Notes: a model not told the origin generated them from the sequence alone. DNA of 64,000 nucleotides from Arabidopsis thaliana (GCF_000001735.4 NC_003070.9:18461971-18525970), one strand, 5' to 3'. Shown: positions 12,138 through 23,255, numbered from the stretch's first letter. Program-made: numbers and translations.

Positions 12138-13667
12138 TTACAGAAAGTTAAAAAATTTCAAACCGTTAATCATGCGAGTACTGGTAATTCCTCTATCTTG
12201 TTCAAGCTTGTTTGCTAACAATGCACTTTCACCCTCCAATATGTCTTTGTCGCCGGGATCATTAAACTCCGGCGATGGCACTTTATTAATAACTATCAAT
12301 CCCTTTCGGCTCTGCTTTGGGTCAGGTACATGTGTTACAACACTCCCATTACCACTAGGACTCAACTTGTCTCCTTGGGAAACAGCCTCCTTCTCCTGGC
12401 TGCGTTTGTGACCGCGGAGAACTCCTTCGTAATGAAGGCGTTTGTGTCCACCGAGGGATTGTCCCGTTGAAAACTCTCGGTGACAAATAGAACACTTGTG
12501 GATTTTCCCAGATGGGGCCAACTTCTTTGGCCGCATTTTTTCCCCAGTTGCGTTTTCAACAGGCGGCTTAGTCCTGTGGCTAGCCTTGTGACCACCTAAA
12601 GCTTGATATGAAGGCAACTCTCTTCCACAGACGTTGCACTGGTAAGAATCAGACTTAGGCAGCATCTGCGTTTGAGGTTGGGTCACCTTTTGCAGTTGGG
12701 TTTGCGATTGCGGTTGTGTTTGTGAATGCGGTGTGGGACAGAGAGCAGCGGTTTCATCTTTGGAGAGAGAAGAAGAAGAAGAAGGAACTTCATCATCACC
12801 AAAACGCTGTTGATTTGGTGCTACACTATTCAAGCTAGGCCTAATAACGGCTCTGTTTTCACACTCGTTTTCTTCTTCTAAACGTATGTCTTTGGAGGAA
12901 GGATCAACATCATCATCATCATCATCATCATCCTCATCACCATCATCATCATCATCATCATCATCATCATAATAAGAACAAGACTTTGGCTTTGGTTTTG
13001 ATTTTGATTGTTCAATACCTTGAAACAAAAGCTCAACGAAATCGTTGTCGTTTGAAAACCGGGCTGCTTCTTTCTCTTCTTCAAATTCTTCTTCTAGCCG
13101 GTTCGATTCCAAGAATGAAATCTGATCCGAGAAAGAATCTTCATCGTCACCAAAACACTCTTCTTCTTCTTCTTGTAAGAACCTGCGTTCCGAGAAACAA
13201 TCTTCGTATTCACCAAAACCTTGTCGTTGAGACTGTTCCCTGTCCCTGCTTTTCAACCTGCTTTTCAACCAAGGCTCAAACAAAACGGCGTCTTCTTCTT
13301 CTAGCCGGATAGATTCTACGTTTCCGTGATCCGAAGAAGGATCTTTATCATCACCAAAACGCTCTTGTATTGGCTCTTGTTCACAACTCCCCAACCCAAT
13401 CTCAACACACTCATCGTCTTCGTCTAGCCCGATCGGTTCTATCACTTTTATTAACCTGCCTTCTGAATAAGGATCTTCATCATCACCATTAGTAGTAGAA
13501 ATATTCCCTTCAAGTTCCATTATCATCTCAATCAAAACATTGTCGTCGGCTAGTAACCCATCTTTTCTTTCTTGCATCGCAAATTCTAATCGTTTGATCA
13601 GAGCGGACACATCCTTAGACGGTTGTTTCATCTGTGATGAAAGAGCCAATACTACCTCTTCTTCCAA
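12138..13667 (-). CDS. Q-type C2H2 zinc-finger transcription factor (copy A)
   Basis: A single uninterrupted frame of 509 residues. Two plant Q-type fingers lie in the C-terminal half. Finger 1 is [21 protein letters not shown]; finger 2 is [27 protein letters not shown] is the plant DNA-recognition helix. The N-terminal half is very acidic, with a poly-Asp tract from a GAT-type trinucleotide repeat (12908-12972) and several repeats of an acidic block containing FGDDED. A Gln/Thr-rich linker precedes the fingers. A tail segment ([11 protein letters not shown] then [10 protein letters not shown]) matches the tail of the neighbouring gene. It is probably a nuclear regulator; its targets are unknown. 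Confidence 0.85.
   Translation of the reverse strand: MEEEVVLALSSQMKQPSKDVSALIKRLEFAMQERKDGLLADDNVLIEMIMELEGNISTTNGDDEDPYSEGRLIKVIEPIGLDEDDECVEIGLGSCEQEPIQERFGDDKDPSSDHGNVESIRLEEEDAVLFEPWLKSRLKSRDREQSQRQGFGEYEDCFSERRFLQEEEEECFGDDEDSFSDQISFLESNRLEEEFEEEKEAARFSNDNDFVELLFQGIEQSKSKPKPKSCSYYDDDDDDDDDGDEDDDDDDDDVDPSSKDIRLEEENECENRAVIRPSLNSVAPNQQRFGDDEVPSSSSSLSKDETAALCPTPHSQTQPQSQTQLQKVTQPQTQMLPKSDSYQCNVCGRELPSYQALGGHKASHRTKPPVENATGEKMRPKKLAPSGKIHKCSICHREFSTGQSLGGHKRLHYEGVLRGHKRSQEKEAVSQGDKLSPSGNGSVVTHVPDPKQSRKGLIVINKVPSPEFNDPGDKDILEGESALLANKLEQDRGITSTRMINGLKFFNFL
12908..12972. repeat. ATC/GAT trinucleotide repeat encoding poly-Asp
   Basis: A near-perfect CAT/ATC repeat on the + strand, read on the minus strand as an Asp tract in zinc-finger copy A. 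Confidence 0.9.
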
Positions 13668-13783
13668 TCTATCAGATACACACTTTTCGTTTGCTTGTTT
13701 CTTACGAAACTTGGGAGAGTATTGTTTCGCACAAACGACAGTTGACTTATACGTGTTCTGTTGGATTTACTCAATATATATAT

Positions 13784-13820
<37 letters not shown>

Positions 13821-14413
13821 TTAAAATCGGCTAAGTTCTGCTATAATTTATCTCAGAATATTCGGATAAGCTTGATTTCTATTCTTTTAGCATATTCCTA
13901 AACTAGATAAAAGTCAAAAGCAATATTCAAAATTGAAGGAATGGAAGAAGTCCAGATTTGAATTTACTTTTTCTTCTTCTCGGAAGTGACTTTTTTTCTA
14001 AGTACAAACTTTGTTTCCATTGCCTTTCTGGCTTAAACATAAAACTCTATATTGTATTTACTCTGTTTTTAAGTATTACTAACTCTTTGCTTAACTGTTA
14101 AATCTCTCTGTTATGTAATCCTTTCCAAATCTTGAAGTTTAATATTTACACCAGTGATTAACTCTTTTAATGATTAATTCACGATTCTTGTTACTCTAAA
14201 GAGGGCCAATGCCCCAAAAAGGTTCTTTTTTTTTTTTTCTGTTCTCGTGGATGTAGCAAACGCATTCACAATCTTTGGTTGGTAAAACACATTAATATAT
14301 CTTTGTTTACTAACCAGGATAACTGGATTGTTGGATATTAAAATAAACATCAAAATCAAAATCACAAATTAAGACCCTTAATGCAATTAGTATTGAAAAA
14401 ATCATTTTTCTTA
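13668..14413. other. Spacer between tandem zinc-finger genes
   Basis: Contains a (TA)n microsatellite at about 13776-13818, which on the minus strand lies about 110-150 bp upstream of the copy A start and could supply TATA-like sequence. The rest is AT-rich, with no gene recognised. Confidence 0.6.
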
Positions 14414-15673
14414 TCAAGGCTGCTTTGCTAATATCATTGCACTTTCAACTTCCTCCACGTCTCCGCCTCTAGATTGATCAAACTCGAGTGAAGGCGGGTT
14501 ATTAAGATCTATCAATCTCCTTACGCTCTGCTCTGGATCGGACACATTTGTTACAATACTCCCATTGCTACTAGGACTACACTTGTCTTCATGAACAACA
14601 ACCTCGTCCTGACTGTCTTTGTGACCGCCGTCACTTTCCCCTAGGCTCAGCTTTAGATCCAACACATTTTTAACAACACTCACATTACTGAGACTCCACT
14701 TGTCTCTGCTGGGAACAACCTCGTCCTGATTGCGTTTGTGAATGTTGTCACTTGCCCTTAAACTCTGTTCTGCATCTAACACTTTTGTTACAACGCTCTT
14801 ATTGCTATTGGGACTCAACTTGAGAACAGCCTCGTCATTACCGCGTTTGTGACCGCCGAGAAGGCCTTCGTAGTGACGGCGTTTGTGTCCACCTAGGGCT
14901 TGTCCGGTGGGAAACAGAACATGACATATATCACACTTGTGGATTTTCCCAGACGGTGACAACATCTTTGACCGCGTTTTTTCTCCAGCGTCTGCGCCTG
15001 CGTTTTCAAGTTGCGCGGCCTTAATACTGTGGCTAGCTTTGTGACCACCTAAAGCTTGATACGAAGTAAACACTTTTTCACAGATGCTACACTTGAACAA
15101 ATCAGACTTAGGAGGCGCCGTTTGAGTTTGTGATTGAAGTTGCGGCGGCGGCCTCTGCAGTTGAGTTTTGTGAGTTTGCGGCTGCGGCCGCGTTAGCGTT
15201 TGTGTTTGCGGATGGCGTCTATCACAGGAAAACTGTAAGAGAGTGAGAGCAGCGATATCAACTTCAGATGGAGAAGAAGAAGAGGAAGGATCTTCATCGT
15301 CACCCAAACGCTGTCGTTTCAGCCGGAAACTATCCAACCAAGGCTTGTAGAAAGCATCGTTTGCAAACTCGTCGTGTTTCACCGCCTGAGAAGAGAGAGG
15401 AGCGTCAGAACGCTGTCGTATAGACACTTGACCACTTTTAAACCTAGGAGGCGCAACGAAAACGCCGTCGTTTGCACACTCGTTGTCTTCTATTTTTCGC
15501 TGAAAATCTAAGCATCGGCGTTTCGAAATAAGATCTTCATCATCATGAAGAGAAGACTTTCGTTTCGATCGTTCGTAAGTTATCAACTGGTCTGTCCTGA
15601 CTTGTACATCTCTGTGATTTGGAACGGTAAGCTTTGTCAACGGCGAAAATTGATTCAACGTCTTGAGATCCAT
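14414..15673 (-). CDS. Q-type C2H2 zinc-finger transcription factor (copy B) with EAR-like motifs
   Basis: A complete intronless frame of 419 residues. Two Q-type fingers are visible: [21 protein letters not shown] and [21 protein letters not shown]. The tail holds three degenerate repeats of a roughly 40-residue unit containing SVVxxVLDxxxSL. Two matches to EAR repression motifs occur there: LDLKLSL (LxLxL type) and LIDLNNPP (DLNxxP type). This suggests a transcriptional repressor; copy A has lost both motifs. A TATA-like sequence lies about 115 bp upstream on the minus strand (15789-15798). Some published models may join this frame with copy A into one protein, but each copy has its own start and stop. 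Confidence 0.85.
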   Translation of the reverse strand: MDLKTLNQFSPLTKLTVPNHRDVQVRTDQLITYERSKRKSSLHDDEDLISKRRCLDFQRKIEDNECANDGVFVAPPRFKSGQVSIRQRSDAPLSSQAVKHDEFANDAFYKPWLDSFRLKRQRLGDDEDPSSSSSPSEVDIAALTLLQFSCDRRHPQTQTLTRPQPQTHKTQLQRPPPQLQSQTQTAPPKSDLFKCSICEKVFTSYQALGGHKASHSIKAAQLENAGADAGEKTRSKMLSPSGKIHKCDICHVLFPTGQALGGHKRRHYEGLLGGHKRGNDEAVLKLSPNSNKSVVTKVLDAEQSLRASDNIHKRNQDEVVPSRDKWSLSNVSVVKNVLDLKLSLGESDGGHKDSQDEVVVHEDKCSPSSNGSIVTNVSDPEQSVRRLIDLNNPPSLEFDQSRGGDVEEVESAMILAKQP

Positions 15674-16290
15674 ACTTCTCCGATTCCGATACGTTTCAGA
15701 GCTTTTTTCTTAATCCCTAAGAAACTTGGAGTGATTAGCAAAAGAAAAGTCAAGTTCTGTTTGTTTCGTGACTGTCCTCTCGGACTCTCATATTTATATT
15801 AGTTTGAGTTTTAAGTCGGTTCACTGTTCACTGGTAGGTTTCGGATAACAATTGAATATTGGAAACTGAGTTAGTTAACAAGGAAAATAGAGAATCCCGG
15901 GATATTCTACGATAACTCAATCTCTATTTTAAGTGCAATAATCCAGTAAGTAAAGAAAAAGTAAATTTTCCATATAGTGAGAGTGACACTTCAAAAAAAA
16001 AGTTAAACATAAACAAACACAATTAATTAGGTTTACCGTGAACTCGACTTATGCGATGTGTGTTGTGTGAGTTACAAGACGTGTGGGACAAGCATTAAAT
16101 CAAACGCGTACACGTCTGATTGGTTTACCTTTTTTTTTTCCCTAGATTGGTTTACATTTTATCTTAATAAATAAATATTATATTTATCTCAATAATTAAT
16201 AAATATCATATATTTTTCTCAATCATTATAGTATCATTTCCTGAGTGGAAAAAATCTTTTATAATCACTAATTGATAAACTTCAATTTAT

Positions 16291-16368
16291 TGCAAAAAAT
16301 ATCTATCAATTACATAATAAAAAAGGATTGCAGAAAAATATCTATTAATTACATAATGGAAAAGGATT
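16291..16368. repeat. 39-bp tandem duplication
   Basis: Two adjacent copies sharing the words TATCTAT and ATTACATAAT with a period of 39 bp and a few mismatches. Confidence 0.75.
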
Positions 16369-16862
16369 TTAAGGAATTCAATTTTTTCTTAGACAAAAAA
16401 AAGTATTACTGTTTGTTAAATTCCTTGGACACATGGCCAATTAGCGACCATTCGTTCGGAGATTAATCTTTTACCATTAGCAAGATGAGTACTCGATAAG
16501 CCAAAAAAAAAAACTAGACCAGATTTATTTGATTAAACCGACGTGTTTAGACATTGATGTGGCCAGATTAGGCTTATTCGGTCACATATCATTAGTCAGA
16601 TCAAACACATCATCCAAGATAATTCACTTACGGTCTTTGATTTTTTTATTGACATCTTGCAAATTTTTGCTTTAATTTTTAAATACGTTTATTCAAATAT
16701 GTTACATAACGAAATTGTTTTCTTTTTTTTTGTCAACAGATAATAATTAAGCTCAAAAGAGCCTATCCTTGAGAAATGTTGTTATTGTTTTTGTTTTTGC
16801 ATATGTTATTTAGACGTTAATAAGGAAATTTGTAGTTGGACGACCAACGGCGGCCTATTTAA

Positions 16863-17036
16863 AGCCCATTAAGGTAATTAAGGGTATATACATGGGCCGA
16901 ATTCACAGCCCATTTATCGTTAATAGCAAAACTGTAATGATCACATAACAGATTCAATTCTTTGTCCAGGGTATACAGACAGAATTTGAAAATCAAACAG
17001 TCATCTTCCCTCTTTCTCTCTGAGCATAAACCCTAA
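16863..17036 (+). promoter_or_regulatory. BUB3.2 promoter: three site II motifs and a telo-box
   Basis: GCCCA/TGGGC cores occur at about 16864, 16893-16898 and 16908-16913. AAACCCTAA lies at 17028-17036, 18 bp before the start codon. Site II plus telo-box is an established arrangement in plant genes active in dividing cells. Confidence 0.7.
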
Positions 17037-17054
17037 AAATTCGTATTTTCCAGG

Positions 17055-19301
17055 ATGACTTTGGTGCCGGCCATTGGTCGCGAGCTCTCGAATCCACCGT
17101 CCGATGGGATTTCTAATCTTCGATTTTCTAATAACAGCGATCATTTACTAGTCTCTTCATGGGATAAGGTTAGAAATCTCTAATCTTCTTTCAAACATTG
17201 ATTTTACTGCTCCTTTGTAATTCTGATCTCTCTAATCTGATGGATTTTTGGATCGAAGAGTGTAAGATTGTATGATGCGAACGGCGATTTGATGAGAGGG
17301 GAGTTTAAACATGGTGGAGCGGTACTCGATTGCTGCTTCCATGATGATTCTTCTGGATTCAGTGTTTGCGCCGATACTAAAGTTAGAAGGTATGTTTAAT
17401 TTGTTCTCTCTTCTAATTTTATCCGGTTCGATGCAATTTTCAAATTGAGATATAGTGAAACTGGTCATGTAGGAGTGTACAAATAGTGTTTAGGAATTGT
17501 TTTGCGGAATCTAAATAATTGGGTTTCTCTTGTTATACTTCAGAATTGACTTCAATGCTGGCAAAGAAGACGTTTTGGGTACGCATGAGAAGCCAGTTCG
17601 ATGTGTTGAGTATTCTTATGCTGCAGGTTGGTAAAAATTGGTTATGATGTTCGTGATGTTTTGGTGTTTCTAATCATCCCATGGTTTTGCTTGAACACTA
17701 TGTTTATGTGGCGTTATAGGGCAAGTGATCACTGGAAGTTGGGATAAAACGATTAAATGTTGGGATCCAAGAGGTGCAAGTGGGACTGAGCGCACACAGA
17801 TTGGAACTTATATGCAACCTGAGCGTGTTAACTCTCTTTCTCTTGTTGGAAATCGTTTGGTAGTGGCAACAGCAGGAAGGCATGTCAACATTTATGATCT
17901 TAGAAATATGTCCCAGCCTGAGCAAAGAAGAGAGTCCTCACTTAAATACCAGACAAGATGTGTACGTTGTTATCCCAACGGAACAGGTTAAATGGCTGAT
18001 ATGTTTCTTTCAGTGGGGCTTGTTTTTAACAACAGTCAAAGTTGCTTTCGTCCTGTTCCAAGTATACTCTCAGTAGCTTCAATATCCTCTTCCAGACTTT
18101 TGATTTTAATAATACTTTGCAGGATATGCCCTTAGCTCTGTTGAAGGGAGGGTTTCAATGGAGTTTTTTGATCTATCAGAAGCTGCTCAGGCTAAAAAGT
18201 ATGTCCCTAATTTGTTTTCTCTTACCTCTCTTTGATGAACTGTGGTAGTCTACGGCGTTTTGTTTATTCTTGCTGATTTTTTTTTCTGGTGAGATATTCC
18301 TTTTTACTTCTTTTAACAAATCTGATTTCTTCATTTGAACTTCGTTTCAGATATGCTTTCAAATGTCACCGGAAATCAGAGGATGGAAGGGACATTGTCT
18401 ACCCTGTAAATGCAATTGCTTTCCATCCGATGTAAGTCTTATCTTAAAGAAACCTGATTGTTTCCATTCAGATATTTGATTGCTTCAAGACTTAACTAAT
18501 TTTTGAATGGCGAAGATAAAAATCTAGTGGAAAATATATGAACTTTGAGGGCTAATTCAGAGTATTGGGATTTGTGAATGCTATCATTTCATTTGATTTT
18601 TTTTAATTCTTTTCATTGTAAATGTGTGTTACGGAATTCACTATGCATGTGGAACCTATGGGCAAAATTTGAAACTTTTAAGTTATCTGTCCCGGTAAAC
18701 CAACTCTATCACTTCGAATAACCGGATTTTTTTTTTAAATTGTAGTTATGGCACTTTTGCTTCCGGAGGCTGTGATGGTTTTGTCAACATTTGGGACGGT
18801 AACAATAAGAAGAGGCTTTATCAGGTATAGGAATGACGAGAGCTTTTGTTATCTCTCTTTCAATGAGGCACATCATTAATTTGCTCCTTCTTCTTTGTAG
18901 TACTCTAAGTATCCAACAAGTATTGCGGCGCTGTCATTCAGCCGAGATGGTGGATTACTGGCTGTTGCTTCTAGTTACACGTTTGAAGAGGGAGACAAAC
19001 CGTAAGAATCTCAGTCTTTAATCTTTCGGTTCTTAACTCTTTGACAGAATTATTGTTTGAGTTGGATGCTATTAGATCTCATCAGGGATATAGAAACATT
19101 CAATTTGTGGACATTGACCATTGAGACTTACAGATAGCATTCTAGAGATGTTATTGTGTGTTGCTTTTGGATTGATCTCTCTTTAACTGATACTGAGTGT
19201 TGTGTTTTTGCAGGCATGAACCGGACGCCATCTTTGTTAGAAGTGTTAATGAAATTGAAGTGAAACCGAAACCCAAAGTATACCCAAATCCCCCGGTATA
19301 G
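17055..19301 (+). CDS. BUB3.2: WD40 spindle-assembly checkpoint protein BUB3
   Basis: Nine exons: 17055-17168, 17259-17389, 17544-17626, 17720-17986, 18123-18198, 18351-18431, 18746-18824, 18901-19001 and 19214-19301, giving 339 residues with all phases matching. WD repeats are clear: [39 protein letters not shown] and [21 protein letters not shown]. The Bub3 signatures [10 protein letters not shown] and [19 protein letters not shown] are present. Bub3 docks Bub1 and BubR1-type kinases on kinetochores; in plants BUB3 also acts at the phragmoplast with MAP65. The upstream site II and telo-box motifs fit a cell-cycle gene. It could be a paralog within the BUB3.1/BUB3.2 pair; I favour BUB3.2 from locus order. 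Confidence 0.95.
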
Positions 19302-19827
19302 TCAAGAAATAATGGAATGAGCAGAGTCAAATTCGACTTGTGTGTTGTTGTATTGTAGCACTTGAAAGTGAGTTATAAAATCTTATTTTGGCTGTAAAGT
19401 GAAATGTGAACGTTATAATGGCTTTCGAATCTGAGATGGTGTTCCATTTACTCTCTGGGTTGCCTCCAATTTTTCTTTTAGGACCAACTATCTTATTTTT
19501 ACCTTTTTCTTTGGTTTTGTGTGTTGGTTTAGAAGTTAGCACTTTTTATTATTATTTTGAACTTCGAACTTAGAACCAATTTTTAATTCGTAATTGACCT
19601 TAGAGCAAAACGTAAATGTACTTAGAAAAGATTATCTGATATGTACATGGCGATTCCTAAACCTTCATTGAAAATTTCACAAGTTTACAAAAATCCAAAG
19701 AAAGGGATATTAAAACTATGCGGAAACCAAACCAGAAAAGCAAACCAAAACTTCAAAAGGCTGTTTAAAGTGCGCATGAATGAGTCCTACTGATCTTATC
19801 TTAAAGCTCATTACGCAATAAGCATCA
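19302..19827. other. Convergent 3' region of BUB3.2 and the MULE-derived gene
   Basis: Tail-to-tail spacer. No reading frame, RNA gene or inverted repeat was recognised. Confidence 0.5.
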
Positions 19828-22263
19828 TTACCACTCATCGTCCTCGTCATCATCAACATCATCATCGTCTTCCTCGTCATCATCAACATCATCATCTTCT
19901 TCCTCCTCATCATCGTCACCATCTTCATCTTCTTCAAGATGATCATCCTCGGTATCTTTCTCTTTCCCTTTTCCTTTTACAAGATAACACAAACATGGTG
20001 TCAGAAAAAGTAAGAGACTGCAATAACACAATATAAATCTCCGGAACTTACCTGATACTTTAGGTGGAGGCGGCTCAATGACAGGAGGAATCAATGTTGG
20101 AACTCCATAAGCTTCCGGCCAAGCTGATAACTCAGGAACAGGAGAAAATTTAGCCGAGTACGTTTTGTGATACCGTTCAACAGTGTAACAGTCGTCTACA
20201 TACTGCAACGGGTTGATTTTCAATTCATCGCAGACTGCTAGAGCGTGCAGACATGGGAACTTGTTCTTTTGAAACTCTCCACAAGTGCATGTTGTGTCAT
20301 TCAATTGAACAATCCCAGACGTTGAGTCATTAGACTGACCCATCAGACGTGTCTTCTTTTTCGGGGCCATTGAGACCTGATATGCATCTCTTTCCAACGG
20401 CGTTATAGTTATAACCCAAGTATCGGAATCTGTCTCAAACTCTTCAAGCTTTTCCATGACATGTTCCGTGTACACATCGCCGTGCTTAAGAGAACCACGG
20501 CTAAGCTTAAAAGACTCAGCAAAAGCGTCTTTCAGCTGACCAAACAGAAGCATCACACCCCCTGCCATTGCAACTTTCCGAAATCTTTTACAAACAGCAA
20601 AGAGAGCTTCAGTATCTATCCTCATGATTCCGTATCTCCGACCATCATCATGAGCCAGAGCCCACTGATGTGGAGGGAATTGGTCTAACCATTTCCAAGC
20701 TTCTGGATTCCTCTCTTTGATCTCCTTCATGTAGGAATCAAACTCTTCCTTCTGACTTGACGACCCAGCCTCATCCACAAGAAAATGCATGTTGTAGTCG
20801 AAGCCTGGAGAAACGCTACATAGTTTGGAGCACAGATGATACAGACAGAACCTGTGATAAGCCCAGGGTTCTTTCCACTGAGATCCTGGTTCGTTAATAA
20901 CAGCGAGTATATCGGGGTCAGGACTGGAGATGAGGCAAATGCCTTGCCTCTGTGTTACCTTCTCTCTGATTCTAGTGAGAAACCAACGCCAACTATCAAC
21001 AGATACTTCTTTAGTAACCGCAAAGGCAAGAGGAAAATATTGATTGGTTGCATCAAACGCCGAGGCAATCATCAACTTCATTTTGTATTTACCTCCCAAG
21101 TTTTTGGTGTCCACAACAATCAGAGGTCTACAATGTTGGAACCCTTGGATAGACTGTGAAAATGCCCAAAACAAACCGCGAAAGGAGGCGTGTTCAGGAT
21201 CATGAGTCAAAGAATCATATTGCCAGTCTACAAGAAGGCCATTAGAAGAGTGAAGCACAGACATTAACTTGGGTATGAGTCTGAAACTCTGATCCCAATC
21301 TCCAAAGAATCTTTTGATAGCTTTCACTTTCGCATCCTCCACAAGTCCTTCTGAACAATGCTCCACCACTTGATCAAGCGCAAAGCCAAATTTTTTTTCC
21401 CACCATTTATCCAACTCTGCAGTTGAGAGAGTGGGCTGTACCCTGACCACACGCTCAATCTGAAATGGTATACACTCAGCATCAAAATCATTTAGATGTT
21501 CAGGGTAACAATCATGTGGACCACTACACTCGGTTATCTCAAAAAGACCGTCTTCTTCTCTTCTAGAAGCACAAATTGACCACTTGCAGTGCCATCTTTC
21601 ACATTCAACCACATACACGTCCTTCTCCGTCTCTCTTAGTAAACATTTTTGCCGCCTCTTAATCGAACACCAGTCCACTGCCTTCTTCATCTCAGCTAAA
21701 TCTTTAAAACACAATCCCACACGCATTGTATCACCTTCAAGCCACAAACCAGACACAAGAGTCGGTGTTGATCCTGACCCTGAACCTGAATTTGTATCCC
21801 CCACTTCTTGTTGCGTACTCTTCTGTCTTTTCCCTACCACTTGGTGTCTGCTCTTCTGTCTTTTCTGGGGATTCATTCCCATTGGCAATAAGGACCAAGG
21901 AGCAGGAGGAGGATCATTAGGCTTTGGTTTAGCTTCCAAGTAAAATTCCACAGAGTTAATACAAGGGTGATTGCTTGGAACCTCAAGCATTTTCTCCCAA
22001 TGAATGTCGTTCGCCACGGGATGAAGTAGATACCTAAACTTATTGGGTGATTGAACAACAGGGTACCTAGCGACTATTTCAAGCTTTGATTTTTGCTTAT
22101 CAAATCCAGTTATTAGATAAAGCTCATCCAGAAATCTGCTAAAGTCAGCATTTTTCTTGACTCTCATCTCTTTAGGAGTCGATCCTTCAAAGTAGACGCC
22201 ATCAGGGCCATGCTTGATATGACAATTCCAGTAACACAACACCACAACCTCTCTTTCAGCCAT
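19828..22263 (-). CDS. MULE (MuDR) transposase-derived protein, probably domesticated
   Basis: Two coding exons on the minus strand, 22263-20052 and 19973-19828, give 785 residues. The 78-bp intron (20051-19974) keeps the frame, so an unspliced product would also be open. Domains in order: an N-terminal PB1-like segment (KLEIVARYPV...YLLHPV), a MuDR N-terminal domain (about residues 180-260, with CKWSICASRREE), the MULE transposase domain (IVVDTKNLGGKYKMKLMIASAFDA onward), a SWIM zinc finger (CTCGEFQKNKFPCLHALAVCDE), and a C-terminal tail of almost pure Asp/Glu. An N-terminal PB1 domain is a hallmark of the MUSTANG group of domesticated MULEs. I start at MAEREV; an in-frame ATG lies five codons upstream. 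A leader intron at about 22309-22378 is plausible. Confidence 0.88.
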   Translation of the reverse strand: MAEREVVVLCYWNCHIKHGPDGVYFEGSTPKEMRVKKNADFSRFLDELYLITGFDKQKSKLEIVARYPVVQSPNKFRYLLHPVANDIHWEKMLEVPSNHPCINSVEFYLEAKPKPNDPPPAPWSLLPMGMNPQKRQKSRHQVVGKRQKSTQQEVGDTNSGSGSGSTPTLVSGLWLEGDTMRVGLCFKDLAEMKKAVDWCSIKRRQKCLLRETEKDVYVVECERWHCKWSICASRREEDGLFEITECSGPHDCYPEHLNDFDAECIPFQIERVVRVQPTLSTAELDKWWEKKFGFALDQVVEHCSEGLVEDAKVKAIKRFFGDWDQSFRLIPKLMSVLHSSNGLLVDWQYDSLTHDPEHASFRGLFWAFSQSIQGFQHCRPLIVVDTKNLGGKYKMKLMIASAFDATNQYFPLAFAVTKEVSVDSWRWFLTRIREKVTQRQGICLISSPDPDILAVINEPGSQWKEPWAYHRFCLYHLCSKLCSVSPGFDYNMHFLVDEAGSSSQKEEFDSYMKEIKERNPEAWKWLDQFPPHQWALAHDDGRRYGIMRIDTEALFAVCKRFRKVAMAGGVMLLFGQLKDAFAESFKLSRGSLKHGDVYTEHVMEKLEEFETDSDTWVITITPLERDAYQVSMAPKKKTRLMGQSNDSTSGIVQLNDTTCTCGEFQKNKFPCLHALAVCDELKINPLQYVDDCYTVERYHKTYSAKFSPVPELSAWPEAYGVPTLIPPVIEPPPPKVSGKFRRFILCYCSLLLFLTPCLCYLVKGKGKEKDTEDDHLEEDEDGDDDEEEEDDDVDDDEEDDDDVDDDEDDEW

Positions 22264-22293
22264 GAGCGAGCACAACAAAAACCTACAAGTAGA

Positions 22294-22531
22294 AAACCCT
22301 AGAAAAACCTACATAAACAATGAGAAACAAAATACAGAGACTCGTAAAAACTTGCTATTTTAGAGAAATGAAATGTACCTTTCGCTAAGGAATTCTCCGG
22401 TGGTTTGATGATAACTGCCTTTTCATATGCTTGACCTAGGAGGAACTCTCAAATAGCAGCATCCTAATTTTCAAAATAAATACAGAGCGCAATAAATAAA
22501 TAAAACAGTTAGGCCCAAACTATAAAGCCCA
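22294..22531 (-). promoter_or_regulatory. Telo-box and site II pair upstream of the MULE-derived gene
   Basis: AAACCCTAG lies at about 22295-22303 in the probable leader. GGCCCA (22512-22517) and GCCCA (about 22527-22531) are site II cores on the opposite strand. This resembles a host housekeeping promoter, not a transposon terminus. Confidence 0.55.
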
Positions 22532-22699
22532 TTGATATGTGTTTTACGAAAATAAAAGGTATTCTGCTTATCCATTCCATGTTTGAATGCGGAAAAAAAA
22601 ACAAGCTACCCATTTGCTGCTTTCAAGGTAGTAGTTACTAATGACGACCTATTGTTGTTTGGTTTTAATCTAAAAGTGAAAGCAGAGGAAGTTACAAAC

Positions 22700-23255
22700 A
22701 GAGTGGAGAATCTTTAGAGGAACTGCGTGCTGATAGAAAAGAAGCCTCCGACTTGCGTTCAAAAGCAGCGGTCTATAAAGCATCTGTCATATCGAACAAC
22801 GCATTTACTGTAGGAACTTCAAAGACGATAAGGTAATCTATTGTTTCCTGCTTACAATGCTTGATATGATAATGATGTTCAGATGAATTGACACATGATC
22901 TAACACTATAATATGTCAACTACTGTGAATGTTTAATTCCTTTGGAGTGCTCGTCGAGTCTATGGATGACACCGATGCTGACTCATTAAAGAGTGCAGCT
23001 GAGCATTTGATAAGCACATTGGATGATCCAGTCGTTGTGGTACTAGGTTCATCTCCAGAGAAAGACAAGGTTAGTTTAGTTGCTGCATTTAGTCCTGGAA
23101 TAGTCTCCCTAGGAGTTCAAGCAGGAAAATTATTGCCCCCATAGCTAAGCTCTGTGGCGGAGGAGGTGGTGGAAAGAAAGCCCGAAAATCTCTCAAGTGC
23201 CTTAGAGAAAGCTCAGGAAGATCTCGTGGCAACTCTATCCGAAAAGCTAGGGTGA
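22700..23255 (+). pseudogene. 3' fragment of a plastid-type alanyl-tRNA synthetase
   Basis: The first piece, about 22702-22832, reads EELRADRKEASDLRSKAA and onward, ending at a donor-like AGGTAA. The second piece, from about 22943, reads VLVESMDDTDADSLKSAAEH, then VVVVLGSSPEKDKVSLVAAF and VSLGVQAGK. These are the DHHA1 and C-Ala regions at the end of AlaRS. A frameshift next to GK gives a stop at about 23141-23143. Downstream the frame changes again: the glycine-rich segment has lost the usual PNFAQAGG block, yet RKPENLSSALEKAQEDLVA can still be read up to TGA at 23253-23255. The retained intron points to a genomic duplication, not a retrocopy. All catalytic parts are absent. Confidence 0.85.

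Larger units (their letters stand above)
15674..17054. other. Divergent intergenic region upstream of zinc-finger copy B and BUB3.2
   Basis: AT-rich. It contains a 39-bp tandem duplication (about 16291-16368) and, close to BUB3.2, three site II motifs and a telo-box (listed separately). No gene was recognised. Confidence 0.55.

Noticed and set aside
13776..13818. (TA)n as a functional promoter element
   Set aside because: A TATA function is possible, but a plain dinucleotide run is not evidence for it.
19974..20051. An inserted hydrophobic segment (FILCYCSLLLFL) in the MULE-derived protein
   Set aside because: It looks like a membrane span but is the translation of a 78-bp in-frame intron with GTAAGT and AG ends.
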